Positions 15,385-23,936 of a stretch of 46,311 bases of DNA are shown here, in pieces (within the stretch, counting starts at the first letter, position 1; each line of letters opens with the position of its first letter). Position numbers and translations under genes: made by a program. The DNA is from Streptomyces ipomoeae 91-03 (lineage in GTDB: Bacteria > Actinomycetota > Actinomycetes > Streptomycetales > Streptomycetaceae): assembly GCF_000317595.1 (NCBI RefSeq), contig NZ_AEJC01000601.1, positions 1 through 46,311 of the forward strand, in the 5' to 3' direction. A model generated the notes under the pieces. That model was not told the DNA's origin, searched no databases, and saw nothing but the letters and a program-made list of their open reading frames with translations.

Positions 15385-16488
15385 ATGGCGAGTACGGGGG
15401 ACAGCCGGGACATAGAAAACGCAGAGGAAACCAGGGAGTTGGACCCCGGGGCCGCGCGTACCTCCGCCGAGTACGTCGCCCTGTTGCGGCGGCTCAAGGA
15501 GCACAGCGGGCTCACCTTCCGGCAGTTGGAGCAGAAGGCCGCCGAGCGGGGGGACATCCTCGCCCGCAGCACGCTCGCCGACGTACTGCGCCGCGATGCG
15601 CTCCCCCGCGCCGAGATCGTCACCGCGCTCGTACGGGCCTGTGGGGTGCCGAAGAACGACGAGCCCGCGTGGCTGGAGGCCAGGGAGCGGATCGCCTCCG
15701 CGTCCGACGACGGAGGGGATGCCTCCGACGAGGAGAGGGAGTCGTCGCGATCCGTCGAGCCGCGCTTCGGATCCGGTGACTCCCGTGACAGCCGTACCGG
15801 CGGTACCAGTCGTACCGGCCGTACCAGCCGTACCGCCGCGGTGGCCGCCGTCGCCTCGCTCGGTACCGTCGCCCTGCTCGTCATCGGTGTCGTGGTGCTG
15901 TTACCGCAGGGAGGAGACACATCGTCCACCGGCGGGGCGGATGCGAAAGCCTCGAAGTCGTCGGGCGCGTCCATGAACCCCGCGGCCACTCCCCTCGGGC
16001 CCGGACCCGCTCCCGGGCTGTCGCGGATCCGGCCCGCGCGGGCGCCGGAGTTGTGTCTGACGGACGGGGATGTGCGGGCAGCCGGCGGGGAGTCCAAGTT
16101 GGTCGCGGTGCAGCGGCCCTGTGCCGAGGCCGTGCCGCCGCGTACGTATCTGCTGCGGGCGGACAACGGGCTGTACCGCATCCAGTGGGACAACCCCGAG
16201 TTCGGCAAGGGCTGTCTCACCCTGCTGAACGACGGGGACTTCCGGCACATGCTCGAGCCCTGGGACGACTGCGAGGTCGGCGGGTCCTCCCAGCTGTTCC
16301 GTATCGAGCGGGTCGAGGGCACGGACGGCTGGCGGCTGCGACCGGCGCAGGGCGACGAGGTGTGCGTGGGGATCAGGGGGGCCGCGGAGGAAGAGGGTGC
16401 GGCGGCAGTGGCCGAGGGTTGCGAGGAGCTTGTGACAACCGGCGGCGATGACAGCGGCCGCCAGCTGTTCCTCATCGGGCGAGGGTGA
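15385..16488 (+). CDS. Membrane-anchored XRE-type HTH protein with extracytoplasmic lectin-like domain
   Basis: Protein of 367 aa with three parts. Residues about 28-95 form a helix-turn-helix domain of the XRE type (EYVALLRRLKEHSGLTFRQLEQKAAERG..LARSTLADVLRRDALP). Residues about 96-145 are an acidic/Ser-Arg-Thr linker, followed by one transmembrane segment (VASLGTVALLVIGVVVLL). The rest is a periplasm-side domain with six Cys in a pattern suggestive of a ricin-like beta-trefoil (ELCLTDG, RPCAEAV, GKGCLTLL, WDDCEVG, DEVCVGI, EGCEEL). Such one-component designs could couple an external ligand to DNA binding. ATG 15385 has no strong ribosome site. Divergent from the secreted beta-helix gene, which it may control. 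Confidence 0.8.
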   Translation: MASTGDSRDIENAEETRELDPGAARTSAEYVALLRRLKEHSGLTFRQLEQKAAERGDILARSTLADVLRRDALPRAEIVTALVRACGVPKNDEPAWLEARERIASASDDGGDASDEERESSRSVEPRFGSGDSRDSRTGGTSRTGRTSRTAAVAAVASLGTVALLVIGVVVLLPQGGDTSSTGGADAKASKSSGASMNPAATPLGPGPAPGLSRIRPARAPELCLTDGDVRAAGGESKLVAVQRPCAEAVPPRTYLLRADNGLYRIQWDNPEFGKGCLTLLNDGDFRHMLEPWDDCEVGGSSQLFRIERVEGTDGWRLRPAQGDEVCVGIRGAAEEEGAAAVAEGCEELVTTGGDDSGRQLFLIGRG

Positions 16489-16656
16489 GGGTGAGGGTGA
16501 CGAGATCGGGCGAGGGCGACGAGAAAGCCGACAGCCAGTCAGCCCGCCCGTAGGTTCAGGCAAGCGTTCGCCCGTCCAGTCGTCTCGCCAGCTCGCCAGT
16601 CCGCCAGTCAGCCCGTTCGCCGGAGAGGCGTCACCTGGCAGTCGTCCCTCCTGGCA

Positions 16657-16740
16657 GTCGTCCCCCGGCGGCCGTTCTCCGGCAGTCGTCCCCCGGCGGC
16701 CGTCCTCCGGCAGTCGTCCCCCGGCGGCCGTCCCCCAGCA
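16657..16740. repeat. Three tandem 28-bp repeats within a degenerate repeat tract
   Basis: Units start GTCGTCCCCCGGCGGCCGT at 16657, 16685 and 16713 with few differences, flanked by partial copies of GGCAGTCGTCC from about 16637 to 16770. The tract fills the 355-bp gap between the XRE protein (preceded by a short GAGGGT repeat at its 3' end) and the AI-2E transporter; no gene is seen here. Confidence 0.85.
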
Positions 16741-16843
16741 GCCATCCCCCGGCAGTCGTCAGTCGGCCGTCGTGCTCGGCAGCCGTCACTCGGGCGGTCC
16801 GTCCGCGCACGACACATATGTCTGTCCATGATCCGCTGGTTCC

Positions 16844-17887
16844 GTGCAGTTGCTTCCCGAACCCGTGCGGCGTCTCGCCGCCTGGTGTGCGGTCGTCCTG
16901 CTCGTGGCAGGTGTGGTCTACGTCGGGATCCGGCTGTGTGCGGAGTTCCGTACGGCGGTCGTGCCCGTGTTGCTCGCGCTGCTCGGTACGGCTCTGCTCG
17001 GGCCGTTGCACCGGCGGCTGGTCAAGGCTCGCGTGCACCGTTCCATCGCGGCCGGGGTCACCTGCGTCGCCGTGGTGGCGGTGGTCGGTGGGGCCGTGTA
17101 CATCGTGGTCGCGGCGCTCATCGACACCGGGGACCAGATCATCGCCTCGCTCCGGGACGCGGCCGAGGATCTCACCGAGTACTTCGGGGCCGCCGGGACC
17201 TCGCTCGACGATCTCGCCGCCAACGCCAAGGAGCTGCTCACGAAGTTCGGGGGGACCGCGGCCTCGAACGTCATCAGCGGGGTGAGCGTCGTCGGTGAGG
17301 CCATCGCCATGGCCGTACTCGCGTTGCTGCTCGTCTTCTTCTTTCTGCGGGACTCCCATCGGGCCGTCGAGACGATCCGGGCCGTGTCGCCTCGCGGGGC
17401 CGTCGACACGGTGGAGGCGATGGCGCGGCGGGCCTTCGAGGCCGTCGAGGGGTTCATGCGCGGGACGACGCTCATCGCGCTCATCGACGCCATCTGCATC
17501 ACCGTCGGGTTGCTGATCCTCGGGGTGCCGGGTGCGGTCGGGCTCGGCGCGCTGGTCTTCGTGGGGGCGTACATCCCCTATCTCGGCGCGTTCATCTCCG
17601 GTGCGGCGGCCGTGCTGGTCGCGTTGGCCGACCGGGGGTTCGTGATCGCGCTGTGGGCGCTCGGGGTCGTGCTCGCCGTGCAGATTCTGGAGGGGCATGT
17701 GCTTCAGCCGGTGATCCAGAGCCGGACCGCGCACATGCACCCGGCGGTCGTGATGCTGGCGATCACGGCGGGCGCGTCGGTCGCCGGCATCCTCGGCATG
17801 CTTCTCGCGGTGCCGTTGACGGCGGCGGTGTTCGGGGTCGTCCATGAGCTGCGTGAGCGGTATGCCTCCGGCGGTCAGGCCGCGTGA
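16844..17887 (+). CDS. AI-2E family transporter (permease)
   Basis: Integral membrane protein of 347 aa with about eight hydrophobic segments, the AI-2E/PerM superfamily layout: paired N-terminal helices (AAWCAVVLLVAGVVYVGIRL, VVPVLLALLGTALLGPL), a central amphipathic region (about 90-155), then the conserved part with LLLVFFFLRDS, EGFMRGTTLIALIDAI, GVPGAVGLGALVFVGAYIPYLGAFISG and the C-terminal LEGHVLQPVIQSRTAHMHPAVVML. These last two are the family signatures. Members export AI-2, act as Na+/H+ antiporters or have unknown substrates, so I do not assign one. GTG 16844 is the first usable start after an in-frame stop; no clear ribosome site. Confidence 0.88.
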   Translation: MQLLPEPVRRLAAWCAVVLLVAGVVYVGIRLCAEFRTAVVPVLLALLGTALLGPLHRRLVKARVHRSIAAGVTCVAVVAVVGGAVYIVVAALIDTGDQIIASLRDAAEDLTEYFGAAGTSLDDLAANAKELLTKFGGTAASNVISGVSVVGEAIAMAVLALLLVFFFLRDSHRAVETIRAVSPRGAVDTVEAMARRAFEAVEGFMRGTTLIALIDAICITVGLLILGVPGAVGLGALVFVGAYIPYLGAFISGAAAVLVALADRGFVIALWALGVVLAVQILEGHVLQPVIQSRTAHMHPAVVMLAITAGASVAGILGMLLAVPLTAAVFGVVHELRERYASGGQAA

Positions 17888-17920
17888 GGGGGGAGTGAGC
17901 CGCCGGGGTGCGGTGGCGCC

Positions 17921-17976
17921 GTGCCCCGTGAGGGGCGCGGGGAACTGCGTGACCAGCCCCCACTCACCCGCAGCCG
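17921..17976. repeat. Streptomyces extragenic repeat (GGGGCGCGGGGAACTGCG type)
   Basis: Contains the hairpin GCCCC-GTGA-GGGGC (17923-17936) followed by GCGGGGAACTGCGTGACCAG and CCCCCACTCACCCGCAGCCG. I recognise this as a repeat scattered in many copies through intergenic DNA of Streptomyces genomes. It lies between convergent genes, where such copies are frequent, and may double as a terminator. Confidence 0.65.
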
Positions 17977-18005
17977 AAATCACCGCACCCGGCCGGCCGC
18001 ATCCC

Positions 18006-20447
18006 TCAATCGCAGTCCAAGTCGGATAATCCAACCAAGGTGGCCGAATCCTCCCGGCTCTCCGGCGGAGCCGTCTCGTGGAGTTCGAACCAGATGCTCT
18101 TGCCGTCCCCGCGCGGGTCCACGCCCCAGGCGTCGGCGAGCATGTCCATGAGGACGAGGCCCCGGCCGGAGGAGGCCAGTTCGCCGGGGTGGCGCTTGTG
18201 GGGGAGGTCGTCGCTGGTGTCGGTCACCTCGATCCGCATCCGGCGCTTGCCGCCCTCGCCGGTCATCTCGGCGACGAGCAGCGCGTCGGCGTCTGTGTGG
18301 ACCAGGACGTTGGTCAGCATCTCGGAGACCAGGAGGACCGCGGAGTGGACCTGGTCGTCGTCGGTCCAGTCGTGCAGCAGTTCGTGGACCTGCCGGCGGG
18401 CCCCGGCGATGCGCTCGGGCTCGGCCTGGGCGACGGTCAGGGCGGTACGGCGTACCGGGGGTCCCACGGCGTCGCCGCAGCCACAGCCCTCGCCCTCCCG
18501 GCACAGCAGCAGCATCGCTATGTCGTCCTCGCGCCGGTCGGCGAGCGGACCGGGCGTGTGGTGGGACGACGGCCCGTGCACGCCCTGCACGAGCGCATCG
18601 GCCAACGCCTCCAGACGCTCCGGCGCCAGCCCGACCGGTTCCAGGGCGCGGGGCTTCCCACCATCGGGCGCCGGCCCACCGGCACCGGCACTGGCACCGG
18701 CACCGGCACCGGCACTGGCACCGGCACTGGCACCGGCACCGGCACCGGCACTGGCACCGGCACTGGCACCGGCACCGACGACACCGGCGCTGTCGACGCC
18801 CCCGTCCCGTACACCGTCTCCATCCCGCACACCGTCTACGCGGCTCCCCACCCCGTCCACGGCCCCGTCTCCCTCGTACGGCCTCGCGTCGAAGGACTCC
18901 AGGATCTCGCGGACGCGGCGCCAGCCCGTGTCGAGGTCGTGGCCGCCGGTTTCGATGAGGCCGTCGGTGCACAGGAGCAGGGTCTCGCCGGGCTCCAGCA
19001 CCAGCCGGGTGGTGGGGTAGTCGGCGTCGGGGTCGATGCCGAGGGGGAGGCCGCCCGGGGTCGGTCGTACCAGGACCGTGCCGTCGGCCATCCGGATCGC
19101 CGGGTCGAGATGTCCGGCGCGGGCGATGTCCAGCACCCCGGACACCGGGTCGACCTCGACGTACAGGCAGGTCGCGAAGCGCAGGTCGGCGAAGTCGGTG
19201 GAGGCGGCGGCGGAGTCGTGGGTGACGCCGTGGAGGAAGCGGGAGGCGCGGGAGAGGACGGCGTCGGGGCGGTGGCCCTCGGAGGCGTAGGCGCGCAGGG
19301 CTATGCGCAGCTGGCCCATGAGACCGGCGGCGCGTACGTCGTGGCCCTGGACGTCACCGATGACCAGGGCGAACCGGCCGTTGGGCAGGGCGATCATGTC
19401 GTACCAGTCGCCGCCCACCTGGAGCCCGCCGCCGGTCGGGACGTACCGCGCGGCGACGCTCATGCCGGGTATCTCGGGGCCGAGAGTCGGCAGCATCGTG
19501 CGCTGGAGGCCGTCCGTCAGCTCGCGCTCGGTCTCGGCGGCGCCCGCGCGGGACAGGGCCTGGGCGAGCATACGGGCGACGGTGGTCAGGACCGAGCGCT
19601 CGTCGGGCGAGAAGGCGACCCGGCATGTGAAGCCCGCCATCCAGGCGCCGATGGTGCGGCCGGCGACGATCAGCGGCAGGAACGCCCAGGACTGGCGGCC
19701 GAACTGCTCGGCGAGCGGCCACGAGGTGGGATAGCGGGTCTTGTACTCCTCGGGGGAGGAGAGATAGACGGCGCGGCCGGTGCGGACCACCTCGGCGGCC
19801 GGGTAGTCCGTCTCCAGCGGCATGTTGAAGGGGCCCTCGTCGCCCTTCTTGTGCCCGTGGTGCCCTATGACGGTGAGGCGGTCGGCCTCCACGCCGAACA
19901 CCGCGAGCCCGTCCGGGGAGAAGCCCGGCATCGCCAGGCCCGCCGCGACCCGCAGCACCTCCTCCGTGGACCGCGCCTCGGCCAGCGCGCGGCCCGCGTC
20001 CAGCAGGAACGCCTCGCGTGAGCGCCGCCAGTCGCCGGTGACGGCCGGGGCGCGGGAGGCGGTCTCCGGTGAGGGCTCGGTGACCTCCTGGAGGGTGCCG
20101 ATCATCTCGAAGGAGTTCCGCACCGGGTCGAACGTCGCCTTGGAGCGGCTGCGGACCGTACGGATCACCCGGCCGCGCTCGTCCATGACGCGGATCCGGA
20201 CCTCGGCGATGGTGTCCTCGGCGACGGCGAGCTGGACGACGGAGACGATCTCGTTCCAGTCGACGGGGTGGAGCCTCGCTCGCGCGCCGGCCTGGGTGAG
20301 CGTCGTGGGCTCCGCGGGCAGCCCCAGCAGCCGGGCGGCTTCGGCGTCCACGGTGACGGCACCGGCAGCGCTGTCCCAGGTCCACAGTCCTGTCGCGAGG
20401 GCGGTCAGGACGTCCCCCATGGCCGACGGGGGCTCACCAGTGCGCAT
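18006..20447 (-). CDS. PAS-GAF-SpoIIE phosphatase-HATPase regulatory protein
   Basis: Cytosolic signalling protein of 813 aa. Residues about 10-115 form a PAS domain, about 150-290 a GAF domain, about 315-510 and 630-645 a PP2C/SpoIIE serine phosphatase, and about 680-795 a HATPase_c anti-sigma-kinase-like domain. Phosphatase motifs: GGDWYDM (near 343), GDVQGHD, ARAGHLDP, CTDGLIE (near 494) and REDDIAMLLL (near 638). HATPase motifs: VSEMLTNVLVHTDADALL and ASSGRGLVLMDMLADAWGVD. Such proteins act on anti-anti-sigma factors in Streptomyces. The stretch between TDGL and DD is expanded by about 130 residues, of which about 558-589 is a (GA)(SA) repeat from a hexamer minisatellite. ATG 20447 chosen; Met10 is an alternative. 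Confidence 0.92.
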   Translation of the reverse strand: MRTGEPPSAMGDVLTALATGLWTWDSAAGAVTVDAEAARLLGLPAEPTTLTQAGARARLHPVDWNEIVSVVQLAVAEDTIAEVRIRVMDERGRVIRTVRSRSKATFDPVRNSFEMIGTLQEVTEPSPETASRAPAVTGDWRRSREAFLLDAGRALAEARSTEEVLRVAAGLAMPGFSPDGLAVFGVEADRLTVIGHHGHKKGDEGPFNMPLETDYPAAEVVRTGRAVYLSSPEEYKTRYPTSWPLAEQFGRQSWAFLPLIVAGRTIGAWMAGFTCRVAFSPDERSVLTTVARMLAQALSRAGAAETERELTDGLQRTMLPTLGPEIPGMSVAARYVPTGGGLQVGGDWYDMIALPNGRFALVIGDVQGHDVRAAGLMGQLRIALRAYASEGHRPDAVLSRASRFLHGVTHDSAAASTDFADLRFATCLYVEVDPVSGVLDIARAGHLDPAIRMADGTVLVRPTPGGLPLGIDPDADYPTTRLVLEPGETLLLCTDGLIETGGHDLDTGWRRVREILESFDARPYEGDGAVDGVGSRVDGVRDGDGVRDGGVDSAGVVGAGASAGASAGAGAGASAGASAGAGAGASAGAGGPAPDGGKPRALEPVGLAPERLEALADALVQGVHGPSSHHTPGPLADRREDDIAMLLLCREGEGCGCGDAVGPPVRRTALTVAQAEPERIAGARRQVHELLHDWTDDDQVHSAVLLVSEMLTNVLVHTDADALLVAEMTGEGGKRRMRIEVTDTSDDLPHKRHPGELASSGRGLVLMDMLADAWGVDPRGDGKSIWFELHETAPPESREDSATLVGLSDLDCD
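18681..18776. repeat. In-frame hexanucleotide minisatellite inside the SpoIIE gene
   Basis: Sixteen uninterrupted hexamers of two types, GGCACC (A) and GGCACT (B), in the order ABAAAB ABAAAB ABAA, so a 36-bp higher-order unit is repeated 2.7 times. On the coding strand they give Gly-Ala and Ser-Ala dipeptides. All unit changes keep frame. Confidence 0.95.
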
Positions 20448-20705
20448 TGACCCACTCTAAGAACAGCTGATCGGAGCGTGCCACCGAACTGTACGGGGCA
20501 CCGAGCGGTACCGAGGGCAACCGCGATCGGCGGCGACGGCGGTACGACCCCCGACGCTATCGACAGAAACCGCTTGCGGTCCTGCGGATGGCCATGCCCA
20601 CGGCTTTGACGGTGCGTGACGGGGGTGCTCAGTAAGGGGTGACCGGTGCGCCGCGGTGGCGCGGCGGTAAATGGTGAGGAGGCGATCTTTGGGTGGCCGG
20701 TACCC

Positions 20706-20721
20706 TGTTTCACGTGAAACA
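20706..20721. other. parS centromere site (ParB-binding)
   Basis: TGTTTCACGTGAAACA is a perfect 16-bp palindrome identical to the bacterial parS consensus; its 14-bp core GTTTCACGTGAAAC is the Streptomyces parS. It lies in the 336-bp gap between the SpoIIE gene and aspS, about 65 bp before the aspS start. Streptomyces chromosomes carry about twenty parS sites clustered around oriC. Apart from this site and presumed promoters, the gap 20448-20783 shows nothing recognisable. Confidence 0.97.
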
Positions 20722-20783
20722 CGGACTGTGAACCGTGCGGCACAGCCCCAGAGCCCCGATCAACGAAGGCTGGATGAACGACG

Positions 20784-22547
20784 ATGCATCGGTACAGGTC
20801 CCACACCTGCGGCGAGCTCCGCGCCTCTGACGTCGGTACCGACGTCCGGCTGAGCGGCTGGCTGCACAATCGGCGCGACCTGGGCGGCATCCTCTTCATC
20901 GATCTGCGCGACCACTACGGCATCACGCAGCTCGTCGCCCGTCCGGGCACCCCCGCGTACGAGGCCCTGGACAAGATCTCCAAGGAGTCGACCGTCCGGG
21001 TGGACGGCAAGGTCGTCTCCCGTGGCGCCGAGAACGTGAACCCGGACCTCCCGACCGGCGAGGTCGAGGTCGAGGTCGGCGAGGTCGAGCTGCTCGGTGC
21101 CGCCGCCCCGCTCCCCTTCACGATCAACACCGAGGACGGGGTCAACGAGGAGCGGCGTCTGGAGTACCGCTTCCTGGACCTGCGCCGCGAGCGCATGCAC
21201 CGCAACATCATGCTGCGTACGGCGGTGATCTCCGCGATCCGTCACAAGATGACGGCGCTGGGCTTCAACGAGATGGCGACCCCGATCCTCTCCGCGACCT
21301 CTCCCGAGGGCGCCCGCGACTTCGTGGTCCCCTCGCGCCTGAACCCGGGCAAGTTCTACGCCCTCCCGCAGGCCCCGCAGCAGTTCAAGCAGCTGCTGAT
21401 GATCTCGGGCTTCGACCGCTACTTCCAGATCGCGCCCTGCTTCCGTGACGAGGACGCGCGCGCGGACCGTTCGCCGGGCGAGTTCTACCAGCTCGACGTC
21501 GAGATGAGCTTCGTGGAGCAGGAGGACGTCTTCCAGCCCATCGAGAAGCTCATGACGGAGCTGTTCGAGGAGTTCGGGGGCGGCCGTCACGTCACCTCCC
21601 CCTTCCCGCGCATCCCGTTCCGCGAGGCGATGCTCAAGTACGGCTCCGACAAGCCGGACCTGCGCGCCCAGCTGGAGCTGGTCGACATCACCGACATCTT
21701 CGAGGGCTCGGAGTTCAAGGCCTTCGCCGGCAAGCACGTGCGCGCGCTGCCGGTGCCGGACGTCTCCGGCCAGCCCCGGAAGTTCTTCGACCAGCTCGGC
21801 GAGTACGCGGTGGAGCAGGGCGCCAAGGGCCTGGCCTGGGTGCGGGTCGGCGAGGACGGTTCGCTCTCCGGTCCGATCGCCAAGTTCCTCACCGAGGAGA
21901 ACATCGCCGAGCTGACCAAGCGGCTCTCCCTGGCCCCCGGTCACGCCGTCTTCTTCGGTGCGGGCGAGTTCGACGAGGTCTCGAAGATCATGGGCGCGGT
22001 CCGCGTCGAGGCCGCCAAGCGCGCCGGCCACTTCGAGGAGGGCGTCTTCCGCTTCTGCTGGATCGTCGACTTCCCGATGTACGAGAAGGACGAGGAGACC
22101 GGCAAGATCGACTTCTCGCACAACCCCTTCTCCATGCCGCAGGGCGGTCTTGAGGCCCTGGAGACCCAGGACCCGCTGGACATCCTCGGCTGGCAGTACG
22201 ACATCGTCTGCAACGGCGTCGAGCTCTCCTCCGGCGCGATCCGGAACCACGAGCCCGACATCATGCTCAAGGCCTTCGAGATCGCGGGCTACGACCGTGA
22301 CACCGTCGAGGAGCAGTTCGCGGGCATGCTCCGCGCGTTCCGCTTCGGCGCCCCGCCGCACGGCGGTATCGCGCCCGGCGTCGACCGCATCGTCATGCTC
22401 CTCGCCGACGAGCCCAACATCCGCGAGACCATCGCCTTCCCGCTCAACGGCAACGCCCAGGACCTGATGATGGGCGCGCCGACGGAGCTGGAGGAGGCGC
22501 GGCTGAGGGAACTGCACATTTCGGTGCGGAAGCCGCAGCCGAAGTAG
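20784..22547 (+). CDS. aspS: Aspartyl-tRNA synthetase
   Basis: Class IIb aminoacyl-tRNA synthetase of 587 aa charging tRNA-Asp (and possibly tRNA-Asn in actinobacteria that use the amidotransferase route). The N-terminal OB-fold anticodon domain begins MHRYRSHTCGELRASDVGTDVRLSGWLHNRRDLGGILFIDLRD. Motif 2 is FRDEDARADRSPGEFYQLD near 218-236; the bacterial GAD insertion lies about 290-400; motif 3 GIAPGVDRIVMLL is near 530. ATG 20784 with GAAGG about 17 nt upstream and no closer Shine-Dalgarno. Preceded by a parS site and followed by a very strong terminator, so it is monocistronic. Confidence 0.98.
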   Translation: MHRYRSHTCGELRASDVGTDVRLSGWLHNRRDLGGILFIDLRDHYGITQLVARPGTPAYEALDKISKESTVRVDGKVVSRGAENVNPDLPTGEVEVEVGEVELLGAAAPLPFTINTEDGVNEERRLEYRFLDLRRERMHRNIMLRTAVISAIRHKMTALGFNEMATPILSATSPEGARDFVVPSRLNPGKFYALPQAPQQFKQLLMISGFDRYFQIAPCFRDEDARADRSPGEFYQLDVEMSFVEQEDVFQPIEKLMTELFEEFGGGRHVTSPFPRIPFREAMLKYGSDKPDLRAQLELVDITDIFEGSEFKAFAGKHVRALPVPDVSGQPRKFFDQLGEYAVEQGAKGLAWVRVGEDGSLSGPIAKFLTEENIAELTKRLSLAPGHAVFFGAGEFDEVSKIMGAVRVEAAKRAGHFEEGVFRFCWIVDFPMYEKDEETGKIDFSHNPFSMPQGGLEALETQDPLDILGWQYDIVCNGVELSSGAIRNHEPDIMLKAFEIAGYDRDTVEEQFAGMLRAFRFGAPPHGGIAPGVDRIVMLLADEPNIRETIAFPLNGNAQDLMMGAPTELEEARLRELHISVRKPQPK

Positions 22548-22618
22548 GGAATCGACGGCTGAGCCGGAAATGGGCGCAGCCGATTGAGTAAGGCAAGCCT
22601 TTCTTGGGTTTGTTCTGC

Positions 22619-22657
22619 AAAGGGTCCTGAAATCGTCCGTCGATTTCAGGACCCTTT
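22619..22657 (+). terminator. Strong intrinsic terminator of aspS
   Basis: A perfect 17-bp stem: AAAGGGTCCTGAAATCG at 22619-22635 and CGATTTCAGGACCCTTT at 22641-22657, with the 5-nt loop TCCGT, about 70 bp after the aspS stop. It includes flanking A and T runs, so it would work in both directions. Confidence 0.95.
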
Positions 22658-22725
22658 CGCATGCGTGGTGAAAAGGCTTCGTTTTCTCAGCTCGTTGACA
22701 GGCTTCATATCTAACTTCCGGGCGT

Positions 22726-23664
22726 ATGACAGCCAATCAACAGCATGAGCGGAACCAGCAGCCTCAAGAGCCGACGGGAACGCAGGATGTGACGCGCCGC
22801 AAGGTGGTCGCGGTGGGCGCGGGCGCGGCGGCGGCGATGGGCCTCGGCACCGCCCTGGCCGCGAACGCCGTCGCCGGTGAGCGGAGAGGGGCCTCCGCTC
22901 GAAAACCGGGTGCCAGGGGCACCGCCGAGGAGTGCTACGTGCTCACCTCGGAGACCGTCGAGGGCCCGTACTACATCGACGCCGACAAGATCCGCCGCGA
23001 TGTCACCGAGGACCGCGAGGGCATCCCGCTTCTGCTCCGTCTCAAGGTGATCGACGCCGAGACCTGCCGGCCGATCCGCGACGCCGCCGTGGACATCTGG
23101 CACTGCGACGCGGTGGGCGTCTACTCCGGTTACGAGGACATGGGCAACGGCGGTGGTGGCCCCGCCCCCACGGGCGAGCCGCCGACCGCCCCGCCCCCGG
23201 GGACGCCCACCGACACCCCCACCGGCCCGCCCCCGGGCGGCGGCCACCAGGAGCCGACGGACGACACCCGCTATCTGCGCGGCACATGGCGCACGGACCG
23301 GCATGGCCTCGTCACCTTCAGGACCGTCTTCCCCGGCTGGTACCAGGGCCGCTGTGTGCACATCCACACCAAGGTGCATGTCAACGGTGAGTGGACGGAC
23401 GCCGGTTACGAGGGCGGCAACACCTGCCACACCGGTCAGTTCTTCTTCGACGAGGAGTCCGTCCTCGCCTCCGCCGAGGTCGAGCCGTACTCGACCTCCA
23501 CGACCGAGCGCACCACCCTCGACGAGGACACCATCTACGACGGCAGCGGCACCCAGGGCGGTCTGCTCAAGCTGAAGTACAAGAAGAGCGACATCGCCAA
23601 GGGCGTCATCGGCACCATCACGGTCGGCGTCGACCCCGAGGCCACCAACACCGGCACCACGTGA
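22726..23664 (+). CDS. Tat-exported intradiol ring-cleavage dioxygenase
   Basis: Non-haem Fe(III) dioxygenase of 312 aa that should cleave catechol- or protocatechuate-type rings between the hydroxyls. The N-terminus carries a twin-arginine signal (DVTRRKVVAVGAGAAAAMGL, Ala-rich cleavage), so a folded, metal-loaded enzyme is exported. Candidate iron ligands follow family order: Y133 (GVYSGY), Y206 (PGWYQG), H212 and H214 (CVHIHTK). Residues about 144-176 are a Pro/Gly/Thr-rich insertion inside the catalytic domain. Secreted intradiol dioxygenases of this sort occur in lignin-associated Streptomyces; no carbohydrate-binding module is present here. The ATG has no clear ribosome site and TAACTT 9 nt upstream may mark a leaderless promoter. 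Confidence 0.88.
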   Translation: MTANQQHERNQQPQEPTGTQDVTRRKVVAVGAGAAAAMGLGTALAANAVAGERRGASARKPGARGTAEECYVLTSETVEGPYYIDADKIRRDVTEDREGIPLLLRLKVIDAETCRPIRDAAVDIWHCDAVGVYSGYEDMGNGGGGPAPTGEPPTAPPPGTPTDTPTGPPPGGGHQEPTDDTRYLRGTWRTDRHGLVTFRTVFPGWYQGRCVHIHTKVHVNGEWTDAGYEGGNTCHTGQFFFDEESVLASAEVEPYSTSTTERTTLDEDTIYDGSGTQGGLLKLKYKKSDIAKGVIGTITVGVDPEATNTGTT

Positions 23665-23699
23665 CACAGACGAGCTGACGGACGTACGGCTCGGCGAGC

Positions 23700-23731
23700 G
23701 GCCCGGAACCTCACCCCCTGGGTTCCGGGCC
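23700..23731 (+). terminator. Terminator after the dioxygenase gene
   Basis: GGCCCGGAACC at 23700-23710 and GGTTCCGGGCC at 23721-23731 form an 11-bp perfect stem with a 10-nt loop, 36 bp past the stop codon. Confidence 0.85.
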
Positions 23732-23863
23732 TTCGCCATGCCCTCGTGCTCGTGCCGGGCCGCCCGCTTGGGAAGTCATCAGACGACGCACAGGTTTCTC
23801 GACGGATGGGCACAGCGGGACGGGGTCTGATGGGACGTACAGGGTGAGGAACCCGTAGAGCCC

Positions 23864-23908
23864 GTACGCCCCTTACGGCCCGTACGACTCATACGGCTCA
23901 TACGAGAA
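23864..23908. repeat. Five-unit 9-bp imperfect repeat (TACG core)
   Basis: TACG recurs at 23865, 23874, 23883, 23892 and 23901, an exact 9-bp period, within units of the form TACGRCYCN. It lies in the untranslated region 30-70 bp before the small membrane protein gene; a further TACG at 23913 breaks the phase. Confidence 0.75.
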
Positions 23909-23936
23909 CGCATACGTCGAAACGCTGGAGGAGGCC

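Noticed and set aside
22695..22700. TTGACA before the dioxygenase gene
   Set aside because: No -10 box at 16-18 bp spacing; the nearest TATCTA is only 7 bp away.
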